NCBI GenBank assembly: GCA_937868545.1
Contig: CALMMX010000078.1
Span: 1 to 64,000, forward strand
Length of the DNA: 64,000 bases
Reading direction: 5' to 3'
Source of the DNA: an uncultured Bacteroidota bacterium
GTDB lineage: Bacteria > Bacteroidota > Bacteroidia > B-17B0 > Aurantibacillaceae
Every line of letters starts with the position of its first letter. Within the stretch, counting starts at the first letter, position 1. Below are positions 52,086 to 60,584 of this stretch, one piece after another. The position numbers and the translations under genes are program-made. The notes under the pieces are model-generated. The model was not told the origin of the DNA. It saw only the letters and a list, made by a program, of their open reading frames with translations, and did no database searches.

Positions 52086-53435
52086 CTATTGCTCATAAGT
52101 AACAACAAATTCAACACGACGGTTTAAAGCACGTCCTTGTGGAGTTTTGTTATCAGCAATTGGTTTTTCAACACCGTAACCAGCAGGTTTCATTTTGTTA
52201 GTTACACCTTTTGCTTCTAAGTATTTCATAACTGCAATAGCTCTACGGTTAGATAAATCTTTGTTTTTATCAGCATTTCCAACGTTATCTGTGTGTCCGT
52301 TAATTTCAGTTCCCCAAGTTGGGTTTGATTTTAAAACAGAAGCAACGTTATCTAAAATACCATAAGATGTTTTCTTAATTACATCTTTACCTGATTCAAA
52401 TTGAATACCAGCCATAGCTTTTTTGAATACTTCAGCTGATTTTTTATCAACTTCAACAACTGGACATCCTTTGTTTGCAGCAGGACCATTAACTTTAGGA
52501 CAGTTATCTTCAGCATCAGTAATACCATCACCATCAGTATCAGGGCAACCCATAAATTTAGAAATACCAGCTACGCTTGGGCATTTATCATCTGCATCAG
52601 TAATACCATCACCATCAGCATCTGGGCAACCAGCTAAACTAGCTACACCGTATGTATCAGGACATTTATCGTCTTTATCTAAAACACCATCTTTATCTCT
52701 ATCCATTGGCACTTCTTTTACTATAATAGAAGAAATATAGTAGTATGCTTTGTTTCCAGCAAAACCACTTCCACCACCTACGTTTTCTAATTTATAGTTT
52801 TTGTTAAATACACCTAAAGTGATAAATTTTTCAGAACCTGTAGCAGTAAATTTTGCTTTTAATTCTGTCCAACCACTTTTGTCTTTTACAACCTCAGAAA
52901 AAGAAACTTGAGGAGTAACTGTTAAACGTTGGTTAGTTTTTTCATTTGTAGCTTTATCAGCAAAATAAGCACCAAATCCACCAGTTGCATAACCAGCTTT
53001 ATCAGCTAAACTTACTTTAAAAGAAATTTCATATTCTTTACCAGCACCTAATGCATTTGGTAAAGCTGTTTGAATAAATTCAGCATAATTAACTGCCTCT
53101 TCAGAACTGAAATCAGTTAAACCCGATTCAATAGTTTTTTCTAAGCTAAATCCACCAGTACCATAATAAGAAATAATACCAAAGTAATTATCTCCTGTTG
53201 CAGCTTCTTGAGACCCAACGTAGTTGTTTGGTATAGATACTATATCTTTACCGTTTTTTCCAAATAAATCAACTGTAGCTGCATTAGCATTTGAATACCC
53301 ACCTGCTAAAGTTACTTGATGATAATATGTTGGGGGAACTGTTGCATTAACTTTAAGTTCCATTGTTTCTTGCGCTATAGCAACACCTGAAGCTAAACAA
53401 GAAGTAATAATAAGTGACTGTAAATTCATTTTCAT
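52086..53435 (-). CDS. OmpA family protein with thrombospondin type 3 repeats
   Basis: The protein has 449 residues with signal peptide ending AIAQ. Residues about 25-240 are a jelly-roll-like domain (YEISFKVSLADKAGY; KFITLGVFNK; YYYISSIIVKEV) rather than the eight-stranded OmpA barrel. Three TSP3-type calcium-binding repeats follow (240-320; DRDKDGVLDKDDKCPDT, DADGDGITDADDKCP, DTDGDGITDAEDNCP). The peptidoglycan-binding OmpA_C domain (335-449) has GIQFESGKDVIKK, EINGHTDNVGNADKN, LSNRRAIAVMKYL and GYGVEKPIADN. It would link the outer membrane or surface to peptidoglycan. The repeats are visible at DNA level (81-bp period). Confidence 0.93.
   Translation of the reverse strand: MKMNLQSLIITSCLASGVAIAQETMELKVNATVPPTYYHQVTLAGGYSNANAATVDLFGKNGKDIVSIPNNYVGSQEAATGDNYFGIISYYGTGGFSLEKTIESGLTDFSSEEAVNYAEFIQTALPNALGAGKEYEISFKVSLADKAGYATGGFGAYFADKATNEKTNQRLTVTPQVSFSEVVKDKSGWTELKAKFTATGSEKFITLGVFNKNYKLENVGGGSGFAGNKAYYYISSIIVKEVPMDRDKDGVLDKDDKCPDTYGVASLAGCPDADGDGITDADDKCPSVAGISKFMGCPDTDGDGITDAEDNCPKVNGPAANKGCPVVEVDKKSAEVFKKAMAGIQFESGKDVIKKTSYGILDNVASVLKSNPTWGTEINGHTDNVGNADKNKDLSNRRAIAVMKYLEAKGVTNKMKPAGYGVEKPIADNKTPQGRALNRRVEFVVTYEQ
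52513..52618 (-). repeat. 81-bp-spaced direct repeat encoding TSP3 motifs
   Basis: A 25-bp segment (beginning GCATCAGTAATACCATC) is identical at 52513-52537 and 52594-52618. It corresponds to the DGDGITDA calcium-binding motif, so the similarity reflects a protein repeat of 27 residues. Confidence 0.8.
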
Positions 53436-53541
53436 AGGATGATTTTTTTTATTCAGGGTGAAAAATTACAATTATTATGCCAAGAACAAAGTAATTTTTC
53501 CTAATATATATCATAGTTACCAAATTTGTCATGTTAAAAAC

Positions 53542-53549
53542 TACATTTG
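53542..53549 (+). promoter_or_regulatory. -7 box TACATTTG before the EamA gene
   Basis: This is a perfect TAnnTTTG, 15 bp before the ATG at 53565. The nearest TTG upstream (53526-53528) has only 13 bp of spacing, so the -33 element is doubtful. Confidence 0.45.
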
Positions 53550-53564
53550 TGGTTTTTTATTTCA

Positions 53565-54449
53565 ATGAATAACAAAACAATACAGTGGTTGCTTTTAATA
53601 TCCTTGTCTTTTATTTGGGGAAGTTCATTTATTTTGATGAAAGAGGGCTTGAAAGGCTATACTAGCGACGAGGTAGCAGGTTTACGCATCACAATAGCCT
53701 CAGTTTTTTTGCTCCCATTTTTGTTCAAATATTATTCTGTTGATTTAAGGAAGTACTTTAAAGGCTTAATGTTTTCGGGTGTTTTCGGAAACTTATTGCC
53801 TGCTTTTTTATTTACAAAAGCCGAAACTCAAATTAGCAGTAGTTTAACCGGAATGCTCAACGCATTAACACCTGTATTTACCGTTATTGTTGGCTATCTA
53901 TTTTTTAAGCAGAAAATCAGCAAATTTCATATTATTGGGGTTTTGTTGGGTTTTATTGGGGCAATTGGCGTAGTGTATTTTGGTTCAGGCTCAGAATCCT
54001 CTAAGAATGCTTTGTATTGTTTGTTTGTGTTACTGGCTACCTTGTTTTATGCCTTAAGTGTTAATGGGATAAACACCTTTTTAAAAGGATTAAATCCATT
54101 TACCGCTACAGTTTGGTCTTTTACCATGATTGGACCTATTGCCGCCATATATTTATTTGGTTTTACAGATGTTGTAAAACACACCATAGAAAATCCACAA
54201 GCTGGCAAGGCACTACTATTTATTTCTATTCTGGCTATTTTTGGATCGGCACTATCTGTAATTGCTTTTAATAAGTTGATTCATTTGTCGGGGGTTGTAT
54301 TTGCATCAAGTTGCACCTATTTAATTCCAATTTTTGCAATAGCTTGGGGCTTAGTATATAATGAGGAGGTAAAATGGCTTCAAATTGTAATGATAAGCTT
54401 TGTGGTTTTAGGAATTTGGGTAATAAATTTAGGCAAAAAGAAGGTTTAG
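53565..54449 (+). CDS. EamA/DMT superfamily transporter
   Basis: This is an integral membrane protein of 294 residues with ten predicted helices in two EamA halves. It starts at ATG 53565, because the longer frame begins at a TTG next to the promoter. Typical landmarks are LLISLSFIWGSSFILMKEGL in helix 1, SSLTGMLNALTPVFTVIVGYLFF near the end of the first half, and GVVFASSCTYLIPIFAIAWG in the second. The substrate is not predictable; members export amino acids, metabolites or drugs. It is divergent from the OmpA gene and is followed by a probable terminator and rplU. Confidence 0.92.
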   Translation: MNNKTIQWLLLISLSFIWGSSFILMKEGLKGYTSDEVAGLRITIASVFLLPFLFKYYSVDLRKYFKGLMFSGVFGNLLPAFLFTKAETQISSSLTGMLNALTPVFTVIVGYLFFKQKISKFHIIGVLLGFIGAIGVVYFGSGSESSKNALYCLFVLLATLFYALSVNGINTFLKGLNPFTATVWSFTMIGPIAAIYLFGFTDVVKHTIENPQAGKALLFISILAIFGSALSVIAFNKLIHLSGVVFASSCTYLIPIFAIAWGLVYNEEVKWLQIVMISFVVLGIWVINLGKKKV

Positions 54450-54456
54450 GAAGTGT

Positions 54457-54482
54457 AGACTCTTTAAAAAGGGGGCTTTTTT
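54457..54482 (+). terminator. Probable terminator after the EamA gene
   Basis: An imperfect stem AG-a-CTCTT / AAGGG-gg-CT (with a G-U pair and a small internal loop) is followed by six T residues, 8 bp after the EamA stop. Confidence 0.45.
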
Positions 54483-54503
54483 GTTAAAAAGTAATGAAAA
54501 CCT

Positions 54504-54533
54504 TTGGCAGATTAAAAAAACCGTGTATCTTTG
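54504..54533 (+). promoter_or_regulatory. Bacteroidota-type promoter of rplU-rpmA, TTG-N19-TATCTTTG
   Basis: A -33 TTG (54504-54506) and a perfect -7 box TATCTTTG (54526-54533) have 19-bp spacing. The expected start is near 54540, giving a leader of about 33 nt before the rplU ATG. The leader is A-rich with no Shine-Dalgarno, as is usual for ribosomal-protein mRNAs in this phylum. Confidence 0.85.
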
Positions 54534-54572
54534 CCGTCCTTAAAAAAATTATTAACTTAAAACCAAAACCCA

Positions 54573-55058
54573 ATGTACGCAATAGTAGAAATAGCAGGGC
54601 AACAATTTAAAGTGGAACGAGGCAATAAAGTTTACGTTCACCGCCTAGATGCTAATGAGGGTGCTAAAGTAGAGTTTGACAAAGTTTTCTTATTAGATAA
54701 CGGCGGAAAAATCTCTGTTGGAGCCCCAACTGTTGATGGCGCAAAAGTTGCAGCCACAGTAATTGAACACTTAAAAGGCGATAAAGTTATCGTGTTTAAG
54801 AAAAAAAGACGTAAAGGTTACCAAAAATGGAATAATCACCGTCAACATTTAACTCAAATCTTAATTCAAGGAATTCTTGGAAAAGGAGAAACTTTAAAAG
54901 AAGAGTTAAAAGCAGAAAAATCTGTAAGAACATTTTTAACTCCATCTGCTCGTAACAAAGCAGAAGTTGTAGAAGTAGTTGCTGAAAAGAAAGCTCCAGC
55001 AAAAAAAGCAGCAGCTAAAAAGGCTCCAGCTAAAAAAGCAGCTAAGAAAGAAGATTAA
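54573..55058 (+). CDS. rplU: 50S ribosomal protein L21 with Ala/Lys-rich tail
   Basis: The protein has 161 residues. The L21 core (1 to about 103) has MYAIVEIAGQQFKVERGNKVYVHRL, a VIVFKKKRRKGYQKWNNHRQHLTQI rRNA-binding segment and ILIQGI. Residues 103-161 are an extension ending in AKKAAAKKAPAKKAAKKED, a low-complexity basic tail of the sort common in Bacteroidota L21. In several Flavobacteriaceae, as I recall, L21 also carries a helix-hairpin-helix module. Here that module is absent from L21 and found on L27 instead. It is the first gene of rplU-rpmA. Confidence 0.97.
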   Translation: MYAIVEIAGQQFKVERGNKVYVHRLDANEGAKVEFDKVFLLDNGGKISVGAPTVDGAKVAATVIEHLKGDKVIVFKKKRRKGYQKWNNHRQHLTQILIQGILGKGETLKEELKAEKSVRTFLTPSARNKAEVVEVVAEKKAPAKKAAAKKAPAKKAAKKED

Positions 55059-55082
55059 TAATAAACATTAAAACTAAATAAA

Positions 55083-55682
55083 ATGGCACATAAGAAAGGC
55101 GCGGGTTCCACAAACAACGGCCGCGAATCGCACAGTAAACGTTTAGGAGTTAAAATATTTGGAGGTCAAGCTTGTATTTCTGGTAACATTATTGTTCGCC
55201 AAAGAGGTACTCGCCACAACCCAGGTGTAAATGTTGGTATGGGAAAAGATCATACTTTATTTGCATTAGTTGATGGAACTGTAGTTTTTAAAAAGAAAAA
55301 AGACGATCGTTCATACGTTAGCGTATTACCTGCAGGACAAACTACTGGTAACGCAACAAAATCTGCAACTAAAACAGCTCCAGCTGTAAAATCAGCACCA
55401 GTTGCTAAAGCTGCAAAAGCTTCAGCTTCAATAATTGATGATTTAAGAATCATTGAAGGTATTGGACCAAAAATTGCAGAAATTTTTAACGTAGCAGGTA
55501 TTAATACATTTGCTGAATTAGCAGCTACTTCAGTTGATAAATTAAAAGAAATTTTAGCTTCAGCTGGTTCGCGTTATTCAATGCACGACCCAGCAACTTG
55601 GCCAAAACAAGCAGAATTAGCAGCTGCTGGTAAAATGGATGAGTTAAAAAAATGGCAAGATGAATTAAACGGAGGAAAATAA
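55083..55682 (+). CDS. rpmA: 50S ribosomal protein L27 fused to a C-terminal helix-hairpin-helix module
   Basis: The protein has 199 residues, against about 85-90 for ordinary L27. Residues 1-84 are a complete L27: [44 protein letters not shown] and [21 protein letters not shown] low-complexity Ala/Lys linker (85-117) follows. Residues 118-199 form a helix-hairpin-helix domain ([15 protein letters not shown], 121-135) ending in [13 protein letters not shown] and [12 protein letters not shown]. No frameshift or stop separates the parts. L27 sits at the peptidyl-transferase centre, so a large C-terminal addition is notable. The gene begins 24 bp after rplU and is closed by a strong terminator. 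Confidence 0.95.
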   Translation: MAHKKGAGSTNNGRESHSKRLGVKIFGGQACISGNIIVRQRGTRHNPGVNVGMGKDHTLFALVDGTVVFKKKKDDRSYVSVLPAGQTTGNATKSATKTAPAVKSAPVAKAAKASASIIDDLRIIEGIGPKIAEIFNVAGINTFAELAATSVDKLKEILASAGSRYSMHDPATWPKQAELAAAGKMDELKKWQDELNGGK

Positions 55683-55700
55683 TTTTCTGTTTATATATTT

Positions 55701-55737
55701 AAAACCTCATCTGCTAATGTAGATGAGGTTTTTTTTT
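55701..55737 (+). terminator. Strong intrinsic terminator after rpmA
   Basis: A 12-bp perfect stem, AAAACCTCATCT (55701-55712) paired with 55721-55732, has an 8-nt loop and a T9 run. It separates rplU-rpmA from serS. Confidence 0.93.
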
Positions 55738-55800
55738 AATTTAAATCATTTTATTAATACCTTACAACTATTAAATTTACAACATTAAAAAACTATAATT

Positions 55801-57075
55801 ATGTTACAACTAAGCTATATAAGAGAAAATAAAGAAGATGTATTAAAAAGATTAGACATTAAAAATTTTAAAGATGCAGAGTCTGTTATAAATACCATAT
55901 TAAGTTTAGATGATAAACGTAAATTAGCACAACGCCAAGCAGATGATGTAAAAGCAGAAGCAAATGGACTTGCCAAACAAATTGGCGAGTTGATGAAAAC
56001 TGGCAAAAAAGAAGAGGCTGAAACACTTAAACTTAAAACAACAGAGTTAAAACAAAGTGAAAAGCAATTTGACGAGGAATTAAAAAACATTGAAGCAGAA
56101 ATTCAAAAGATATTAGTTACAGTTCCTAATACACCTAATTTAACTGTACCAAGAGGTAAAACACCTGAAGACAATGAAGTTGTTAATGAACACGGCGTTA
56201 TTCCTGAATTGCACGCTAATGCAGTTCCTCATTGGGAGTTAACCACAAAATTTGATTTAATAGATTTTGAATTAGGTGTAAAATTAACAGGTGCTGGATT
56301 TCCAGTTTACAAAGGAAAAGGAGCACGCTTACAAAGAGCTTTAATTAATTATTTTTTAGATAAAGCAACATCAAAAGGTTATTTAGAAGTTCAACCACCA
56401 ATATTAGTAAATGCTGATAGCGGATATGGCACAGGGCAATTACCAGATAAAGAAGGACAAATGTACCATTGCCAAGTTGATGATTTATATTTGATACCAA
56501 CTGCTGAGGTTCCAATTACAAATATTTACAGAGATGTAATTTTAAAAGAAAGTGATTTACCAATTAAAAATTGTGGCTACACACCTTGTTTTAGAAGAGA
56601 AGCAGGTAGTTATGGAAAAGATGTACGTGGTTTAAATCGTTTGCACCAATTTGATAAAGTTGAAATAGTACAAATAACAAACCCTGAAAAATCATACGAA
56701 ACATTAGAAACAATGCGTGAGTTTGTTTCTAGTTTATTACAAGAATTAGAATTGCCCTACCGCACATTAAAATTATGTGGTGGTGATATGAGTTTTGGTT
56801 CTGCTTTAACCTATGATTTAGAAGTGTGGAGTGCTGCACAAAAACGCTGGTTAGAAGTGAGCTCTGTTTCTAATTTTGAAACGTTTCAAACAAACCGTTT
56901 AAAATGCAGATACAAAGATGCAAATGGTAAAACACAACTAGCACACAGTTTAAATGGTAGCGCTTTAGCTTTACCTCGTATTGTAGCTTCTTTATTAGAA
57001 AATAATCAAACTGAAAACGGAATTAAAATACCAAAAGTATTAGTGCCTTATACTGGTTTTGATTTTATTGGGTAG
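55801..57075 (+). CDS. serS: Seryl-tRNA synthetase
   Basis: This is a class II synthetase of 424 residues charging tRNA-Ser. The N-terminal coiled-coil tRNA-binding arm covers about residues 1-110 (many Lys/Glu heptads). Motif 1 lies near GAGFPVYKGKGARLQRALINYF, motif 2 is CFRREAGSYGKDVRGLNRLHQFDKVE and motif 3 is GSALALPRIVASLLENNQ. The serine-binding TAEVPITN segment is present. The start is ATG at 55801, 63 bp after the rpmA terminator. Nothing appears missing. Confidence 0.98.
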   Translation: MLQLSYIRENKEDVLKRLDIKNFKDAESVINTILSLDDKRKLAQRQADDVKAEANGLAKQIGELMKTGKKEEAETLKLKTTELKQSEKQFDEELKNIEAEIQKILVTVPNTPNLTVPRGKTPEDNEVVNEHGVIPELHANAVPHWELTTKFDLIDFELGVKLTGAGFPVYKGKGARLQRALINYFLDKATSKGYLEVQPPILVNADSGYGTGQLPDKEGQMYHCQVDDLYLIPTAEVPITNIYRDVILKESDLPIKNCGYTPCFRREAGSYGKDVRGLNRLHQFDKVEIVQITNPEKSYETLETMREFVSSLLQELELPYRTLKLCGGDMSFGSALTYDLEVWSAAQKRWLEVSSVSNFETFQTNRLKCRYKDANGKTQLAHSLNGSALALPRIVASLLENNQTENGIKIPKVLVPYTGFDFIG

Positions 57076-57109
57076 TGTTTAATATATTATTAAATATCAT
57101 TTCTTAGAT

Positions 57110-58273
57110 ATGTGCAAAAACAAAATATTTCTTTTAGTGATTTTAATCTCTATTCAAGTAATGTTTTTTTCATGTAAGGAAAAAAAATATGCCTATGATA
57201 ATATTGAAATATTTTATAGGGATATTTCAAACAGTGGAAGGTCATCAACAAAGAACAACTCAAAAGTTAGTTTTAAAACTGAAATTATCTATATTTTTGC
57301 AGATGGCAATGGTTGGCAAATTCTAGATGAAAGAAGTAAAGAAAATATACAAGATATTTTAGACGAAAAACTAATGTCTATAAAAACTGATGATATAGAA
57401 AATTATAAAAATAATATTTGCAAGGTAAAAAAAATAAAAATTGATCAACATAATTTTATTGTAACTTTTTCTAGTTTGGCATATCCAGGGTTACATTATA
57501 AAGTAAATCAACCTCTAAATTCAGATAAATTAAAATATAAGCAATTCATAATTGAAAATGGTGACACCCTTAATATTAGAGAAAATGATAAAGACACAAC
57601 TGGCATATTTTATTTTGAATTATTCAATTTCAAAAAGAATGAAATAGGAACTGGACACATTAGAGATATTACTTCTGAAGAGCCGAAGAATAAAACATTA
57701 TCATATGAGGAGGAATTAAAAAAACAGGCAACTTTTGAATTTGTTAAAGTTGGTAATTTGAATGAACTAAAGGCCAAATTTAGTGATAAAAAATTTGTAA
57801 TCAATTTTGTAACTTTTGTAAAACTTAATGAAGGAGATTTTGTACAACAAATTTTAGTATCTGATGATTCACTAAAGCTTTCATTTGTGTCAACTTTAGA
57901 AGAAAAAATAAATTATAAAGAATATTTACGTTTAAAACCCAATGAGTTAAAGAAGATAAAAGAACTTTTGGCGCAATGTAAAATTTCTCAATCAAAAGTA
58001 GATTTAGTCCCTAAACCAACAGAAGATTATGTCTGTTTGAATACTATGGTTTTCATCAAAAATAGAGGAAATACTTTAATAGGCGGTTTGCTGGACCCTC
58101 TTTTGTTGAGTGAAAAATTAACAGCTCAGAAAACTCCTGAAATTGTTCGAAAAGATTACAGGAAATATAGTTCGACATTAAATGGAGATTATGAATTACT
58201 AATGGCGAATCTTTCAGATCGTTTTGAAAAATTAGATAGTCTGAATAAAATCCTTTATTCAACTATGCATTAG
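57110..58273 (+). CDS. Hypothetical lipoprotein
   Basis: The protein has 387 residues with a signal peptide and lipobox FFSC (Cys22) followed by KEKKY. The mature protein is charged and mixed alpha/beta, with segments IEIFYRDISNSGRSS, ADGNGWQILDERSKENIQDILDEK and a later DFVQQILVSDDSLKLSF. I do not recognise a named family and see no catalytic motif. It follows serS by 34 bp without a clear terminator and could be co-transcribed. Its base composition is, if anything, more AT-rich than that of serS, as expected for an accessory gene. Confidence 0.75.
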   Translation: MCKNKIFLLVILISIQVMFFSCKEKKYAYDNIEIFYRDISNSGRSSTKNNSKVSFKTEIIYIFADGNGWQILDERSKENIQDILDEKLMSIKTDDIENYKNNICKVKKIKIDQHNFIVTFSSLAYPGLHYKVNQPLNSDKLKYKQFIIENGDTLNIRENDKDTTGIFYFELFNFKKNEIGTGHIRDITSEEPKNKTLSYEEELKKQATFEFVKVGNLNELKAKFSDKKFVINFVTFVKLNEGDFVQQILVSDDSLKLSFVSTLEEKINYKEYLRLKPNELKKIKELLAQCKISQSKVDLVPKPTEDYVCLNTMVFIKNRGNTLIGGLLDPLLLSEKLTAQKTPEIVRKDYRKYSSTLNGDYELLMANLSDRFEKLDSLNKILYSTMH

Positions 58274-58314
58274 GTTATAATCATTTAGTTGTTATATTTT
58301 AGATATTAATATCA

Positions 58315-58881
58315 TTACTTTTTACAATACACATCGCTTTTATCAACTGGTTGTTGGTTATCCCAATCAATATTATTAAAGCTTTTTTTATTTCCCCAAT
58401 TAAATAGTTTTTCAAAATAGGGTAGGAGTTTGTTGTTTTTTATTTGTTTTAAGAAGTACTCTTCGTGTTCTTTTTCTTTCATTCCCATTTCATAAAGCAA
58501 TACATCATGCTCTATTATGCCGAGTGAATTAAAGTAATATTTCATTCTAAAGTATTCGCACACATTGCCACTTTCTAATCGTCCAGCAAAATAAAAGGGC
58601 ATAAACCAACCAATAATTAAACAACTTGCCGAAATAATTTTTCCAATTATATAAAAGCGGATTTCGTAGTATTTAGAAACAGGCACATTATAAAGTTGCA
58701 TCAATTTTAAAACTTCAGCACGATGATTCCATTCATCTATTTCAATTTGTTTAATAGCAATTTTTTCTTCGTTATTTTTAACTGAGGCCGCATGCCCAAT
58801 ATAAGCAAAGGATGCAGCTCTTTCGGCAGAATACGCCTGTTGCAAAAGCTTTATTAGTTTTGGATGATTAAGCTGTGGCAT
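58315..58881 (-). CDS. COQ7-like diiron ferritin-fold protein
   Basis: The protein has 188 residues from ATG 58881, because the longer frame starts at a TTG. Four-helix ferritin-fold diiron ligands are visible: Glu20 (AYSAERAAS), Glu50-x2-His53 (EIDEWNHR), Glu103 or Glu109 (RLESGNVCEYF) and Glu136-x2-His139 (MKEKEHEEYF). The spacing of the first three groups (30, 3 and about 53 residues) matches what I recall of COQ7 hydroxylases. The region 79-100 (IGKIISASCLIIGWFMPFYFAG) is hydrophobic, as in membrane-bound COQ7. Bacteroidota make menaquinone, so a ubiquinone-pathway role is unlikely and the substrate is unknown. It overlaps the upstream radical SAM gene by 14 bp, which indicates coupled expression. 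Confidence 0.75.
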   Translation of the reverse strand: MPQLNHPKLIKLLQQAYSAERAASFAYIGHAASVKNNEEKIAIKQIEIDEWNHRAEVLKLMQLYNVPVSKYYEIRFYIIGKIISASCLIIGWFMPFYFAGRLESGNVCEYFRMKYYFNSLGIIEHDVLLYEMGMKEKEHEEYFLKQIKNNKLLPYFEKLFNWGNKKSFNNIDWDNQQPVDKSDVYCKK

Positions 58882-60520
58882 AAACAATTTCAGCCTTTGT
58901 GGTTCCGTTATATTGAATTATTAATGGTTGTTTTTCTTTAACTATATTCAGGTTTTGGGCAAAGTGTTTAAAATCAAAATCGATAGGCAAAATCACAAAA
59001 CGGTATTTGTGATGATTTAATTTTAACTCATTAATTACTTTTGTTTTTTCGGCTTGAGAAAATTCTTCGAGGAATAATGATTTTGGTTTTACTTTAAAAT
59101 GTAAATAATAATCAATAGCTATCATTTGCTTTAAAATCAAATCATCTGGATGATTGATGTTTGCATAAGCGGTTAAAATTTCAAACACATCATTTAACGA
59201 ATATTTGTGATAATCTTTTTGAGTACCAAAATAGGCGCCAAGGTTAAGTAAAAAATCAAAAACACTGTAATGAGCAGTTACATATTTCAATGTGTTAATC
59301 GCTTTTTTTCCATTCCAGTATATTTCTAAAGCATGTTCTAATTTTACAATTTGAGCTAATTGTTCTTTAGATAAATAGTTGCTTTCAATAATTTGATACG
59401 GAGGCAAGGGGTCATACACAAAGCCATGATCGTTAGATTTATCTCTAACAGGCGTACCTTTTAAAAATTTTAAAAATCCTAATTGCATTTCAGGTGCAAA
59501 TAACTTAAATACTTCTTCAATACTGTATTTAATATCATCCCACTCATCTAGCGCTAAGCCCACAATTAAATCAAGGTGCATTTCAATTTTATCCTGTAGA
59601 TTTAAAATGATGCCTTTTGTTTTTTCGAAACTTTGTTTTCTACTTACTTGTAAATTTGCTTTTTGGTTTACAGTTTGAATCCCAATTTCAAAACGGAATA
59701 AATTTTTTGGAACTTTTTCGTGAATATATTTTATTATATCAGGGTGTAATATATCTGCTGTTATTTCGAATTGAAAAACATTATGAGGTTTGTAGTTGGC
59801 TAAAATAAAGTCAAAAATATCTAAGGTAAAATCTTTCTTAATATTAAAAGTTCTATCTAAAAATTTAATAACCTTACCATGTTCCATCATATAAAGCAAT
59901 GTTGCTTTTATGCTTGCGTTTGGTAAGTAGCGCACTTTGTTATCTAAACTAGCTAAACAAAACTCACATTTATAGGGGCAACCACGAGATGTTTCAATGT
60001 ATAATACTTTTTTTGATAAATCTTCTGGCTTATCAAAACGATATGGCATGCTTGTTTCAAAGTTTTTTAAATCAAACATTGGGGCTGTATTATTCACCTG
60101 TATTTGATTGTTTTTTTTGTAAACTAAACTTTGAACATGTTCTACATTAGGGAAACTATTAATAAATTCATTAAATGGAGTTTCTCCTTCACCAACAATA
60201 ATGTAATCTACATCATTTCTACTAATTACATCATCGTATTCGTAACTTACTTCTGGGCCACCCAATAAAATTTTAGTGTTTGGGTTTATTTCTTTTATAC
60301 GTTTTGTAACAGCTAAAGTTTGTGTAATATTCCAAATATAACAGCTAAATGCAACAACATCATATTTAGAACACTCTTCTGCTATTTCATTTGTATCTTC
60401 TTTTATGGTAAATTCTTTCCATGCTAATCCTTCAAAATTTTGATTTAATTCATACAATAATCTAATAGCTAAATTGGTGTGTATATATTTAGCATTAAGA
60501 GTGGTTAAAAGGATTTGCAT
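58868..60520 (-). CDS. B12-binding-domain radical SAM protein with DUF4080 C-terminus
   Basis: The protein has 550 residues from ATG 60520. Residues 1-130 are a cobalamin-binding-type Rossmann domain (MQILLTTLNAKYIHTNLAIRLLY, then ILLGGPEVSYEYDDVI and DYIIVGEGETPFNEF). The DxHxxG base-off motif is not apparent. The radical SAM cluster motif is C181-x3-C185-x2-C188 in TSRGCPYKCEFC. After about residue 390 comes a DUF4080-type helical region. Members of this class perform methylations or C-C chemistry, and the reaction of this subfamily is unknown. The stop overlaps by 14 bp the COQ7-like gene, which suggests a two-enzyme module. Confidence 0.87.
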   Translation of the reverse strand: MQILLTTLNAKYIHTNLAIRLLYELNQNFEGLAWKEFTIKEDTNEIAEECSKYDVVAFSCYIWNITQTLAVTKRIKEINPNTKILLGGPEVSYEYDDVISRNDVDYIIVGEGETPFNEFINSFPNVEHVQSLVYKKNNQIQVNNTAPMFDLKNFETSMPYRFDKPEDLSKKVLYIETSRGCPYKCEFCLASLDNKVRYLPNASIKATLLYMMEHGKVIKFLDRTFNIKKDFTLDIFDFILANYKPHNVFQFEITADILHPDIIKYIHEKVPKNLFRFEIGIQTVNQKANLQVSRKQSFEKTKGIILNLQDKIEMHLDLIVGLALDEWDDIKYSIEEVFKLFAPEMQLGFLKFLKGTPVRDKSNDHGFVYDPLPPYQIIESNYLSKEQLAQIVKLEHALEIYWNGKKAINTLKYVTAHYSVFDFLLNLGAYFGTQKDYHKYSLNDVFEILTAYANINHPDDLILKQMIAIDYYLHFKVKPKSLFLEEFSQAEKTKVINELKLNHHKYRFVILPIDFDFKHFAQNLNIVKEKQPLIIQYNGTTKAEIVYATA

Positions 60521-60584
60521 AATAAAGTAAAAATACAATTTTTAAATTAAAATACTTTATTATACCTATGTAAATCCAATAAAA

